NCBI RefSeq assembly: GCF_001306035.1
Contig: NZ_LGCM01000020.1
Location: forward strand, 1-41,564
Direction: 5' to 3'
DNA: 41,564 bases
From: Levilinea saccharolytica
GTDB taxonomy: Bacteria > Chloroflexota > Anaerolineae > Anaerolineales > Anaerolineaceae
Notes under the pieces: model-generated
Databases searched by the model: none
The model's input: only the letters and a program-made list of their open reading frames with translations
What the model was told of the DNA's origin: nothing
Translations under genes and position numbers: made by a program
Part shown: piece by piece, positions 15,413 through 23,779 of the stretch
How positions within the stretch are numbered: position 1 is the first letter of the stretch
Layout of the letters: each line of letters opens with the position of its first letter

Positions 15413-16588
15413 CTACGGCTTGATCGGAATCTGGTTAAACACGCCCGAAACTGTCAAAAAGCTCCCCGGCTTATCCTTGTTTTCAGCCTCAAAGCTGAAA
15501 TATCCGCTCAGTTTACCGCCCTCCACTTCGGTCAACACCAAAGAGCCGCTGGTCATGTAATAGAACCATGCCCCGGCAAAGATGGCAAAGGTCGGCCCTT
15601 TGGCTGCCAATTTGGCGTCGTAAGGTTTCAAGGCCACTTCCCCGGCCTTCACGTCGTAGGGCAGGAACATCGAAAGCGAATAGCGCTCAGTTTTGTTGAT
15701 CAGGCCGATCACGGCCCCGTTGTCTGTGTTCTGATACTGCACCTTGCCCCCATCAGCGCGGTCGTTTTCCGCCCCGCTGAGTTCATACACAAAGCTGCCG
15801 GGCTTCAGGCTGGCCGGGTCAATGCCCAGCACGTTGCCGCTGGCCGCGCCGGTGCTGCCGCCAGAGCTGCCCCCCGTACTGGGCTGGCTGCCTCCGCTGG
15901 AGGCCGTGTTCTCCCCGCTCGCACCCACCGTGATCCCCACCAATTCCACCGCGTCAATTTCGTTCCAACCCAACCCCAACACGCTCTGATCCACCACCAG
16001 ACGCAGCCCCATGATAGGGAATTCCACACCCTCTACGGTGATGGTCATCAAATCCGGGCAGATATCCAGGTACTGCGGATCGCGCACCAGGATCAAATGC
16101 TGCTCGCCTTTGAGGTCAATCACATACACCTCAGCCACCTGGGTGGGATTGTAACTTTGATAAATGTTGATCTCGGTAGCCACCACCGGTGTATCAAAAT
16201 ACACTTCCAGCCATTCCACGCCGGTGGCACTGGACGAAGCCCAGGCCGTACCGTAATCACCGCACTGATCCGTGTTGGCCGGGCCGGTAGCCTGTTCTGC
16301 CGACCAATCCGCCGAGCCAAATTCTGAGCTGGCGTTGGCGCCGCTGGCCCACTGGCGGATCAGCTTGCCGCCCATATCCACGGGTTCAGCCGTCGGCTCC
16401 ACCGCCGATGCTGCCGGCGGCGGCTCCTCCGCCATTGGCGTTTTGGCGTTGTGCTGCCCCGATGCGGACGGAGCCGCGGGGGTTTCTGGTTTCTCATCCG
16501 CGTCTTTGCCCATAAAGGGCAGTCCGCAGGCCATCGTCAACAAGCACAGTATCACCATCACCGCCAACCACCGCGCGCGCTTGTGCAT
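15413..16588 (-). CDS. Lipoprotein with a discoidin-like (F5/8-type) domain
   Basis: A 391-residue exported protein with lipobox TMAC, a Pro/Ala-rich linker, and a beta-sandwich region. Phrases such as ASSEFGSADWSAEQATGPA and GVEWLEVYFDTPVVATEINIYQSYNP are typical of galactose-binding-like folds. A Ser/Gly-rich linker (about 230-255) leads to a C-terminal domain of about 130 residues that I do not recognise. First gene of a three-gene cell-surface cluster; ATG after AAGGAGG. A carbohydrate- or surface-binding role is inferred only from the fold. Confidence 0.75.
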   Translation of the reverse strand: MHKRARWLAVMVILCLLTMACGLPFMGKDADEKPETPAAPSASGQHNAKTPMAEEPPPAASAVEPTAEPVDMGGKLIRQWASGANASSEFGSADWSAEQATGPANTDQCGDYGTAWASSSATGVEWLEVYFDTPVVATEINIYQSYNPTQVAEVYVIDLKGEQHLILVRDPQYLDICPDLMTITVEGVEFPIMGLRLVVDQSVLGLGWNEIDAVELVGITVGASGENTASSGGSQPSTGGSSGGSTGAASGNVLGIDPASLKPGSFVYELSGAENDRADGGKVQYQNTDNGAVIGLINKTERYSLSMFLPYDVKAGEVALKPYDAKLAAKGPTFAIFAGAWFYYMTSGSLVLTEVEGGKLSGYFSFEAENKDKPGSFLTVSGVFNQIPIKP

Positions 16589-16662
16589 TTCAGCCTCCTT
16601 ATTTGCGCATGTTCTGTCGTGTAAGATTAAAAAGCCCGCCCTATCGTTGATTGCTTAAGTAT

Positions 16663-16690
16663 ATTATAGAGAAAATTCCCTTTTTCACAA
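16663..16690 (-). promoter_or_regulatory. Promoter of the lipoprotein cluster
   Basis: On the minus strand, TTGTGA (16685-16690), a 16-base spacer and a perfect TATAAT (16663-16668) lie about 75 bases upstream of ATG 16588 in an AT-rich patch. The divergent membrane-protein gene starts at 16764. Confidence 0.6.
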
Positions 16691-16763
16691 GCACGCCCCC
16701 GTCTGGTTGCGCTTCCCCGCGGTCTGTGTCATAATCCTCTCGCCGTCATTTGCAGGAGAACCC

Positions 16764-18260
16764 ATGACCACCTGGCTGCGCCGCCTTCGCCAAAATTTTG
16801 ACTCCCTTTCCCCCGCCTCTCGTCTGGTCAGCGTGTTGGTGCTGCTGCTCATCTTCCTTATGGCCGCGCGCACGCCCCTCGACCCCGACATGTGGTGGCA
16901 TTTGCGCGCCGGGCAGGAAACCTGGGAAAACGCCGCCCCCTACACGGTGGACACGCTCTCTTACACCCGCGCTGGGGCGGTGTGGGTCAACCATTCCTGG
17001 CTGGGCCAGCTCAGCCTGTACCTCTCGTACCGTTGGGGCGGTTTTTTCGGCGTCAGCCTGTGGGTAGCCGCCCTGGCCGTGCTCAGCATGGCGGTGCTGC
17101 TGATGCAAATGGACGGCCCCTTTGGTTTGCGCGCCGCCCTGCTGGTGCTGGGCAGCCTCGTGGCCGCCACCACCTGGGCGCCCCGCCCGCAGATGTTTAC
17201 CCTGCTCTTTCTGCCCATTCTGCAGGCCCTCATCACCCATGCCAAAACCACCGGCCGCGACCGGTTCTGGCTGCTGCCGCCATTCTTCTTGTTCTGGTCC
17301 AACCTGCACGGCGGCTATTCCGCCGGAATCCTCTTCCTGGCGGCAATTTTGGCCGGGGAAGTCCTCAACCACCTGCTCGACCCGTCCTCTCCGCTCACCC
17401 TTTCCTGGCCGCGTCTGGGGCGTCTGGCAGGCTGGAGCGGACTGTCGCTGCTGGCCGTGCTGGTGAACCCCAACGGCCTGAACACCTGGCTCATCCCCTT
17501 CCAGACTCTGGATGTCAGCGTGGCGGAAATTGACGAGTGGTTTTCTCCCAATTTTCACAACCTCAATGAACAGCCCATGCTGTGGCTGCTCATGCTGACC
17601 CTCTTCGCCCTGGCCCTGGCCAACCGCCGTGCCGACGGCGGCGACCTGCTGGCCGTCATCGGTTTTGGCGCGCTGGCGCTGATGGCCAAGCGCGGTTTCG
17701 GCCCCTTTGCCGTGGTGGCTTTGCCGCCCCTCTCCCGCGCCCTGTGGTCTGCCTGGCGCGCTGCCCCCCGGCTGAAAAGCCTGCTGGCTCGTTTTCAATC
17801 CCCACCCACCCCCCAGGCCCCCTGGCAGAAAGCCGTCAACCTTACCCTGGTGGGCCTCATCGCCGCCGCGGCCTGGGCCAAAGCGGGCGTGGTCAGCCAC
17901 CCCACCGCCGTGCAGATCTACACCGCCCAGCAGTACCCCACCCGCGCCGTGGCCTGGCTGGCCGCCCAACCGCACAGCGGCCATCTGCTCAATTCCTACA
18001 ATTGGGGCGGTTACCTCACCTGGGCCTATCCCCAGCAGCCCGTGTTCATTGACGGCCGCGCGGATCTGTTCGGCAACCAGATCATGGGCGAATGGCTCAC
18101 CCTGGTGCGCACCCAGCCCGGCTGGGAAGACCTCCTGAAAAAATGGGACATCCGCTGGGTCTTGCTGGAAAACGGCACCCCCCTGGTCAACGCGCTGCAA
18201 ACCCGCGGCTGGCCGATTCGTTACCATGACGCGCAGGCGGTGATTTTAGAACACCCCTGA
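16764..18260 (+). CDS. Polytopic membrane protein of unknown function
   Basis: A 498-residue protein with about ten predicted membrane helices. Near the N-terminus is a DPDMWWHLRAGQ motif followed by YTVDTLSYT and WVNHSWLGQ. The C-terminal external domain contains NSYNWGGYLTWAYP and VFIDGRADLF. Acidic and Trp/His residues in the first external loop recall GT-C-type membrane glycosyltransferases, but I cannot assign a family or substrate. ATG 16764 has an AGGAGA site. It is separated by 49 bases from the nucleoside hydrolase gene and may be cotranscribed with it. Confidence 0.75.
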   Translation: MTTWLRRLRQNFDSLSPASRLVSVLVLLLIFLMAARTPLDPDMWWHLRAGQETWENAAPYTVDTLSYTRAGAVWVNHSWLGQLSLYLSYRWGGFFGVSLWVAALAVLSMAVLLMQMDGPFGLRAALLVLGSLVAATTWAPRPQMFTLLFLPILQALITHAKTTGRDRFWLLPPFFLFWSNLHGGYSAGILFLAAILAGEVLNHLLDPSSPLTLSWPRLGRLAGWSGLSLLAVLVNPNGLNTWLIPFQTLDVSVAEIDEWFSPNFHNLNEQPMLWLLMLTLFALALANRRADGGDLLAVIGFGALALMAKRGFGPFAVVALPPLSRALWSAWRAAPRLKSLLARFQSPPTPQAPWQKAVNLTLVGLIAAAAWAKAGVVSHPTAVQIYTAQQYPTRAVAWLAAQPHSGHLLNSYNWGGYLTWAYPQQPVFIDGRADLFGNQIMGEWLTLVRTQPGWEDLLKKWDIRWVLLENGTPLVNALQTRGWPIRYHDAQAVILEHP

Positions 18261-18309
18261 CCCACAGCTGCACCCCCGTATTCACCCTTAGACTGGCGGT
18301 AGGAAACCT

Positions 18310-19245
18310 ATGAAACCTGTGATCATTGACACCGATATGGCTTTAGACGATTGGATGGCCATCCTCTACCTGCTGCGGCATCCCCAGGTCGCGGTTCAGG
18401 CCGTCACCGTGGCCGCCACAGGCGAGGCCCACGCCCGCCCCGGCGCCGTCAACGCCCTGCGCCTGCTGGCCCTGGCCGAACACGCCCCCTGCCCGGTGGG
18501 CGCGGGCAGCCCCGTGCCCCTGCGCGGCAGCGCGGCCTTCCCCTGGCTGATCCGCTTTATCATGGATCACCACTTCTTCATCCCTCTGGTGCGCGTGCCC
18601 GCCCCTGCCGCGATCCCCGAGGCCGTGCCCCTGCTGGCCGAGCAGCTTTCCGCCGCGCCGCAGCCGGTCACCATCCTGGCCGTCGGCCCGCTCACCAACT
18701 TGGGCGCCCTCCTCCAGTCTTCTCCCCATCTGGCCGCCAAGATCGAACGCGTGGTCATCATGGGCGGCGCGCTGGATGTCCCCGGTAATATTCAGGATAT
18801 CCTCCCACGCTCCCCCAACGCCCACGCTGAATGGAATATCTATATTGACCCCAGCGCCGCCAACCTGGTGTTTGCCTCCGGCGTGCCCGTCACCCTGGTG
18901 CCCCTGGACGCCACCAACCAGACCCCGCTCACGCCGGATTTCCTTCAGCGCCTGGGGCAGCGCGCATCTCACCCCGCCGCCCGCTTTATCCACCGCGGCC
19001 TGCAAAACATGAGCCGTCTGAACAAGGGCCGCGGTTTCTATTTCTGGGACCCACTGGCGGCCGTCCTCGCGGTTCGTCCCGATTTGGGCCGTTACCAAAC
19101 CCGCCCGGTGCGTGTGATCGAAGAAGAAGGCAGCCAGTACGGCCGCACCCTCAGCGAAGAGGGCGCTTATCCCATCCAGGTGTGCCTGGGCGTGGATCAG
19201 CCCGCCTTCGAGCAGGAATTTTTGGATACGCTCTGCGCCCCGTAG
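18310..19245 (+). CDS. Inosine/uridine-type nucleoside hydrolase
   Basis: A 311-residue enzyme of the family that hydrolyses the N-glycosidic bond of ribonucleosides using a bound calcium. The calcium-binding start DTDMALDDW (Asp7, Asp9, Asp13, Asp14) is present, as are VGPLTNLGALL, VIMGGA and AEWNIYIDPSAA. The family usually has HDPLA near residue 240; here it is WDPLAAV, so the leaving-group histidine is Trp, which points away from the classical purine/pyrimidine nucleoside specificity. A terminator follows. Confidence 0.88.
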   Translation: MKPVIIDTDMALDDWMAILYLLRHPQVAVQAVTVAATGEAHARPGAVNALRLLALAEHAPCPVGAGSPVPLRGSAAFPWLIRFIMDHHFFIPLVRVPAPAAIPEAVPLLAEQLSAAPQPVTILAVGPLTNLGALLQSSPHLAAKIERVVIMGGALDVPGNIQDILPRSPNAHAEWNIYIDPSAANLVFASGVPVTLVPLDATNQTPLTPDFLQRLGQRASHPAARFIHRGLQNMSRLNKGRGFYFWDPLAAVLAVRPDLGRYQTRPVRVIEEEGSQYGRTLSEEGAYPIQVCLGVDQPAFEQEFLDTLCAP

Positions 19246-19267
19246 CCTGGCCTGCACTTAAATCAAA

Positions 19268-19310
19268 ACCCGCCAGGTTCGCTCAAGCGCATCTGGCGGG
19301 TCTTTTTTCT
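19268..19310. terminator. Intrinsic terminator, bidirectional
   Basis: A perfect 9-bp stem ACCCGCCAG/CTGGCGGGT with a 16-base loop is followed on the + strand by CTTTTTTCT and on the minus strand by TTTTGATTT. It terminates the nucleoside hydrolase gene and the convergent peroxiredoxin gene. Confidence 0.92.
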
Positions 19311-19334
19311 ACCGCTTATCTCAACCGTGTCTGC

Positions 19335-19796
19335 TTACCCCTTCAGGGCCGCCAACACCTCGGCGCTGTGACCCGCGGGTTTGACGTTTTCAAACACCTT
19401 CTTGATCTCGCCGTCCGCGCCGATCACAACGGTGCTGCGCAGCACGCCATCATATTCCCGGCCCATGAATTTCTTACGTCCCCAGGCTCCGTACAATTCG
19501 CACACCTGATGATCCTCATCCGCCAGCAGCGCAAAGGGCAGCTGATATTTTTCCTTGAATTTCTTGTGCGATTTGGGGCTGTCGGGGCTGACCCCCAAAA
19601 TCACCACCCCCGAGCCTTCGTAATCGCTGTAATCGTCGCGAAAGGCGCACGCCTCGGTGGTGCAGCCGGGAGTGTCATCTTTTGGGTAAAAATACAGCAC
19701 CACCGGCTTGCCGCGGTAATCCGAAAGGCGGTGAAGGGTTCCGTTTTCATCTTGCAGGCTAAAATCCGGTGCGGTCTGGTTGGCAGCAATCGTCAT
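19335..19796 (-). CDS. bcp: Bcp/PrxQ-type thiol peroxidase (peroxiredoxin)
   Basis: A 153-residue thioredoxin-fold peroxidase that reduces hydrogen and organic peroxides. It has the motif PKDDTPGCTTEAC, with peroxidatic Cys45 and a resolving Cys50 five residues later, as in atypical 2-Cys Bcp/PrxQ. Start chosen at ATG 19796 after AGGAGA; an in-frame ATG at 19823 would add nine residues. It follows the MoeA-PBP gene by 44 bases and may be the last gene of that operon or have its own promoter. Confidence 0.95.
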   Translation of the reverse strand: MTIAANQTAPDFSLQDENGTLHRLSDYRGKPVVLYFYPKDDTPGCTTEACAFRDDYSDYEGSGVVILGVSPDSPKSHKKFKEKYQLPFALLADEDHQVCELYGAWGRKKFMGREYDGVLRSTVVIGADGEIKKVFENVKPAGHSAEVLAALKG

Positions 19797-19840
19797 GGTC
19801 GTCTCTCCTCGTTTCTTAGGCATTCATTTTTCTGTTCTGA

Positions 19841-21841
19841 TTATGCCCGTTCCGCCGGTTCAATGCTACCCAGGTGTATAACCCTGCCCATCACGCTGAC
19901 GTCGTACCCCGGCATGGCCGACACCTCACGGCGGAAGGCTGCATCCTGCATCAGGTCAAACACGGGTTTCAGCAGCTCGTTCTGGGCGTATTCTTCTGGG
20001 ATCACCAGATCATAGCGTTCGTGGAACAGGGGGATGAAATCCAGCTCCAGGGCCTGCGCCGCCGCCGTCACCCCCAGCCCGCAGTCCGCCCGGCCCGAAG
20101 CCACCGCCGCCGCCACCGCCAGATGGGTGTATTCTTCCTGCTCATACCCCTGAACCTGCTCCGCGCGGATGCCCAGGCGCTGCAAATGGTAATCCAGCAG
20201 CACGCGTGTGCCCGCCCCGCGCTGGCGGTTGATAAAGCGCATATCCTCGCGGGCCAGATCCGCCAACCCTTGCACGCCCTTGGGGTTGCCTTTGGGAACC
20301 AGCAGCCCCTGTTCGCGGTTGACCCACGCCACCAGGCGCACCTCCCGTCCCGCCAGGTACTGTCCCAAGTAGCGCAGGTTATATTCGCCGCTGTCGGGGT
20401 CGAGCAAATGCGACCCAGCCAGGTGCGCCTCACCCCGCCGCAGCGCCACCAGCCCGCCCTGACTGCCCACGTTGGCGCTCACCAGCCGCCGGCCGCGTTC
20501 CGCCAAATGCTGCGCCAGCAGATCCAACGTCAGATCATGCGAGCCAATCGCAAACACCGTGCGTTCCAGTTCTTCCGGCGCACGGTACAGCCGCACGCGG
20601 ACATTGGAGCCGGCCTCCAACCCCTGCACGCCGCGCGGCAGCACAGCGATGCCGTCTGCCCGCACCAGCGAGGTGATCACCCCCGCCCCACGCGACAGCG
20701 GCGCCGCCAGCAGCCGGGTTCCCACACGGCCCACCACCACGCGCATAAAGTCGTCATCCCCCGCCGGTGAGGTCACCTTGCGCGTCAGGGCCGCCTCCAC
20801 CTCAATCGGTTGAAAAGCCCCGCGCCCCAGCCAGCGGGAGAGCAGCGGCTCCACGAAAATTTCACCCGTCAGCGCCGCCGAAACCGGGTAGCCCGGCACA
20901 CCCACCACCGGCACGCGCCGTTCGGGCTGGGCCGCGCCCGCTGAGCGCCGCAGCATCCCCAAAATCACCGGGTGCCCGGGCCGCACGGCCACGCCGTGTA
21001 CCAAAAGCTCGCCCAGGCGTTCCACCACCCGCGCCGAAAAATCCTCCGACCCCGCCGAAGAACCCGCGTTCAGCAGCACCAGGTCGTTTTCATCCGCCGC
21101 CTGCTGCACGCGCGCGCACAGCAGTTCAAAATCGTCCGGGGTAATGGGGAAACGCACTGCCTCGCCGCCCCAGGTGTTCACCTGCCCAGCCAGCACGATG
21201 GAATTGAACTCGATGATGTCCCCCCGGCGCACGTCCTGACCCACCGGGATCAGCTCCGTGCCCGAAGGCAGCACCGCCGCGCGCGGCTTGCGCGCCGCCC
21301 ACAGGTGGGTGTGTCCGCTGGCCGCCGCCGCCCCCAAATCCACCGGCCGCACAGTGTGGCCCGCCGGAAGCACCAGCTGCGTGGCCACAATATCCTCGCC
21401 CATCGGGCGCACATGCGCCCAGGGCGGCAGGCCCGCCCGCAGCCGTATGGCCTGCGGTTTGCGCGGGTCCGCGGCGGGCTGATCGGCGCTGTCCAGCGCC
21501 TCCACCTGCTCAATCGGCACCACCGCGTCGGCCCAATCCGGCAGCGGGTCGCCCGTATCCACATACTGCGCCTGACTGCCTAAAAGCAGGCTCACCGGCG
21601 CGGTCGGCATGGCCTCGCGCGTGTCCGCGGAGCGCAGCGCAAAACCGTCCATGGCGGAGGCGTGGTAATGCGGCGAGGAAATCCGCGCCCAAACCGCCCG
21701 TGAAAGCACCCGCCCCACGGCGCGTTCATCCAGCGGGATATATTCTTCGGCCAGCACGCCCCCCAACCCGGCCTCTTCCAGGGCTTCCCGCAGCCGGGCT
21801 TGCGCCTGATCTAATGGGATATCATGCAGATATACAGCCAT
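19841..21841 (-). CDS. MoeA domain fused to a PBP-like domain (molybdopterin biosynthesis)
   Basis: A 666-residue protein. Residues 1 to about 440 are MoeA-like: ASAMDGFALRS, a VVPIEQVE region, VRPMGEDI, LPSGTELI, the nucleotide/pterin site NAGSSAGSEDF, GVAVRPGHPVILG and VPGYPVSA. Residues about 450-660 form a PBP-like domain with IGSHDLTLDLLAQHL, a QRGAGTRVLLDYHL motif and SGRADCGLGV, as in the substrate-binding domains often fused to MoeA or ModE-type proteins. No export signal is present, so the PBP-like part acts in the cytoplasm, possibly binding molybdate, tungstate or a cofactor intermediate. ATG 21841 is 17 bases after the pseudo-deacetylase gene. Confidence 0.9.
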   Translation of the reverse strand: MAVYLHDIPLDQAQARLREALEEAGLGGVLAEEYIPLDERAVGRVLSRAVWARISSPHYHASAMDGFALRSADTREAMPTAPVSLLLGSQAQYVDTGDPLPDWADAVVPIEQVEALDSADQPAADPRKPQAIRLRAGLPPWAHVRPMGEDIVATQLVLPAGHTVRPVDLGAAAASGHTHLWAARKPRAAVLPSGTELIPVGQDVRRGDIIEFNSIVLAGQVNTWGGEAVRFPITPDDFELLCARVQQAADENDLVLLNAGSSAGSEDFSARVVERLGELLVHGVAVRPGHPVILGMLRRSAGAAQPERRVPVVGVPGYPVSAALTGEIFVEPLLSRWLGRGAFQPIEVEAALTRKVTSPAGDDDFMRVVVGRVGTRLLAAPLSRGAGVITSLVRADGIAVLPRGVQGLEAGSNVRVRLYRAPEELERTVFAIGSHDLTLDLLAQHLAERGRRLVSANVGSQGGLVALRRGEAHLAGSHLLDPDSGEYNLRYLGQYLAGREVRLVAWVNREQGLLVPKGNPKGVQGLADLAREDMRFINRQRGAGTRVLLDYHLQRLGIRAEQVQGYEQEEYTHLAVAAAVASGRADCGLGVTAAAQALELDFIPLFHERYDLVIPEEYAQNELLKPVFDLMQDAAFRREVSAMPGYDVSVMGRVIHLGSIEPAERA

Positions 21842-21858
21842 ACCGCCGTCCTTGATCT

Positions 21859-22797
21859 TTAGGGGTTGGCCGGTTTCCACGGCAGCATCGCCAGGAAATT
21901 GGTCATATCTTGATTGTTGCGCACCGCAAAGCGGCCCAGATAAAACAGCGATCCGGCGTAGTGATCAAAGGTCGCCAGCAGGGTCGCCCCGGCATAATAG
22001 CCGTAGTTCGCCACCCGCGCCGCCACAAAATCGTTCACCGCCCCACCGGGGTAGGCAAATGACGTGATGGGGACGCCCAGCTTCTTTTGCAGCTCTTCCC
22101 GCGATCCGGCGATCTCCTGGCTGAGCAGTTCGGGCATACCGGTCAAATTGATGCGGCTCATGCCGCTGCTGCCGATCTCCCAGCCCGCCGCCGCCAGGTC
22201 TTTCAGCTGCTGCGTGGTCAGTTTGCCGTTGGTGTCAATTTCGTTCACCACCGTGAACACCGTGGCCACATAGCCGTACTTTTGCAGCCGCGGAAAGGCC
22301 TGGGTGTAAATGCCGGCCGAATTCTTATCAAAGGTGATCACCACCGGCCGCTGGGGCAGATTGGCGCCCTTATACACCGCCTCACTCAACTGTGCCAGGG
22401 TGATGGGGGTATAGCCCGCCTGCTGCAAGGTCAGCAAATGCTGGTCAAACACCTCCACCGGCGTGTCATCCTCCGCGCTGGAGCCTTCCCCCACTGTGCC
22501 GTACGCCAGAATGGGCGCAGTGGCCTTGCCCGCCGGATTCCAGATCCAGGTGGGGCTGGGGGTGGGCGAAGGCGCGGGGGTCTCCGTGGGCACCGGCGTC
22601 TCCGTCACCGTGGCGGTCGGCTCCGGGGTCAGCGAAGGCGTCACCGAAGGGGTCAGCGCAGAAACCGCCGTCAACTGCGCCACCACCGTGCCCGCCGCCT
22701 GGGTGTATACCAGGTTGGGGTCCTCGGCCGGGGTCTGCGGGCCGCAGGCCGCCAGCAAAAACATCAAAACCCATGCGAAAAGCAAAACTCTCTTCAT
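21859..22797 (-). CDS. NodB-like lipoprotein lacking metal ligands (predicted pseudo-deacetylase)
   Basis: A 312-residue exported protein with lipobox LLAAC (Cys18), a Thr/Pro-rich linker (about 48-83) and a polysaccharide-deacetylase fold. It is clearly a paralogue of the gene just upstream. The NodB motif TFDDG is here TFDKN (Asp157 kept, metal-binding Asp replaced by Lys158), and HSxSH is SSGMSR (both metal histidines replaced by Ser211 and Arg215). A conventional divalent-metal deacetylase site therefore cannot form. A glycan-binding or partner role is possible. ATG 22797 follows GGGAGG, 16 bases after the upstream stop. Confidence 0.88.
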   Translation of the reverse strand: MKRVLLFAWVLMFLLAACGPQTPAEDPNLVYTQAAGTVVAQLTAVSALTPSVTPSLTPEPTATVTETPVPTETPAPSPTPSPTWIWNPAGKATAPILAYGTVGEGSSAEDDTPVEVFDQHLLTLQQAGYTPITLAQLSEAVYKGANLPQRPVVITFDKNSAGIYTQAFPRLQKYGYVATVFTVVNEIDTNGKLTTQQLKDLAAAGWEIGSSGMSRINLTGMPELLSQEIAGSREELQKKLGVPITSFAYPGGAVNDFVAARVANYGYYAGATLLATFDHYAGSLFYLGRFAVRNNQDMTNFLAMLPWKPANP

Positions 22798-22813
22798 ACA
22801 GCCTCCCAAAGCA

Positions 22814-23779
22814 TCAAGGAATGAGCGCCTTAAAATCAGCCAATGATGTGCTTCGCCGCACCTCTATGCGGCTCAAGTAAAACAAACTGTCCGGCGTGTG
22901 CAGGCTGGAAGTCCCCAGCCCCAACCCCGCCTCAAACGTTTCGCGCACCGAGCGCTGCACCACGGTATCCATCACCCCATAGGGGTAGGCGAAGGTGATC
23001 ACATCCGTCCCCAAATACTCCTCCAACTCATAGCGGGAACGGCTGACCTCATACCACAGGTTGCTGTAATCGCGGGTCAGCTCGGTATGCGACATGCTGT
23101 GGCTGCCAAATTCCCAGCCCGCCGCCAGCAGTTCGTCAATCTGCTCGTGGCTGAGGATACTCTCGCCGCGGTCCAGATAATTGACCACCAGATACACCGA
23201 GGCGGTGAACCCAAATTCCTGCAAAATGGGGTACGCGCGCGTGTATACATCCCGGTTGCCGTCGTCAAAGGTGATCACCAGCGCTTTCGGCGGCAGCGGC
23301 GCCCCATCTCGCACCGCCCGCACCAGCAAAGAGATGGGGATGGTGGTGTAGCCGCGCTCAGCCAGCACCTTCATCTGATTGCGAAAATCCGTGGTCGTCA
23401 CCGTGTACAGGTTGGATTCCTGGTCGTTAACGTGATGATACAGCAGCACCGGCGCAGTCAGCTCGCCCGCCGGGTGAAAATCCCACGCGGGGGTGGGGGT
23501 ATTTTCGGGGGTAGGGCTGCTGCTGGGGGTGGGGCTGTGTCGCGGCGTGCGCGTCACCGTGGGGGTGCGCGAGGCCGTCGGCGTCAACGTCACCGGCTCC
23601 GGTAGGAAAGGCGTCACCGTTTCCGTTACCGCCGCGTTCACCGGCGGGGCGGCTGCCGCGCTGATTCCACCTGCCCCCCCAGGTAGAACACTCCAGCCGC
23701 CCAGCTCACAGGCCGCCAGTCCCAGGCTCACCAGCACAGCGGCCAGCCACAGGCCGCCGCGTTTGCATCGAACTGTCAC
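22814..23779 (-). CDS. Polysaccharide deacetylase (NodB family) lipoprotein
   Basis: A 321-residue exported enzyme with lipobox GLAAC (Cys24), a Thr/Pro/Ser-rich linker (about 50-98) and a NodB domain. Motif 1 is TFDDG (Asp172, Asp173), motif 2 is HSMSH (His227, His231), and motif 3 contains FAYPYG. All catalytic and metal positions are present. Family members remove N- or O-acetyl groups from peptidoglycan or surface glycans. The start is taken as GTG 23779, which overlaps the MoeA stop as GTGA; the frame runs 20 codons further upstream inside moeA. Confidence 0.9.
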   Translation of the reverse strand: MTVRCKRGGLWLAAVLVSLGLAACELGGWSVLPGGAGGISAAAAPPVNAAVTETVTPFLPEPVTLTPTASRTPTVTRTPRHSPTPSSSPTPENTPTPAWDFHPAGELTAPVLLYHHVNDQESNLYTVTTTDFRNQMKVLAERGYTTIPISLLVRAVRDGAPLPPKALVITFDDGNRDVYTRAYPILQEFGFTASVYLVVNYLDRGESILSHEQIDELLAAGWEFGSHSMSHTELTRDYSNLWYEVSRSRYELEEYLGTDVITFAYPYGVMDTVVQRSVRETFEAGLGLGTSSLHTPDSLFYLSRIEVRRSTSLADFKALIP

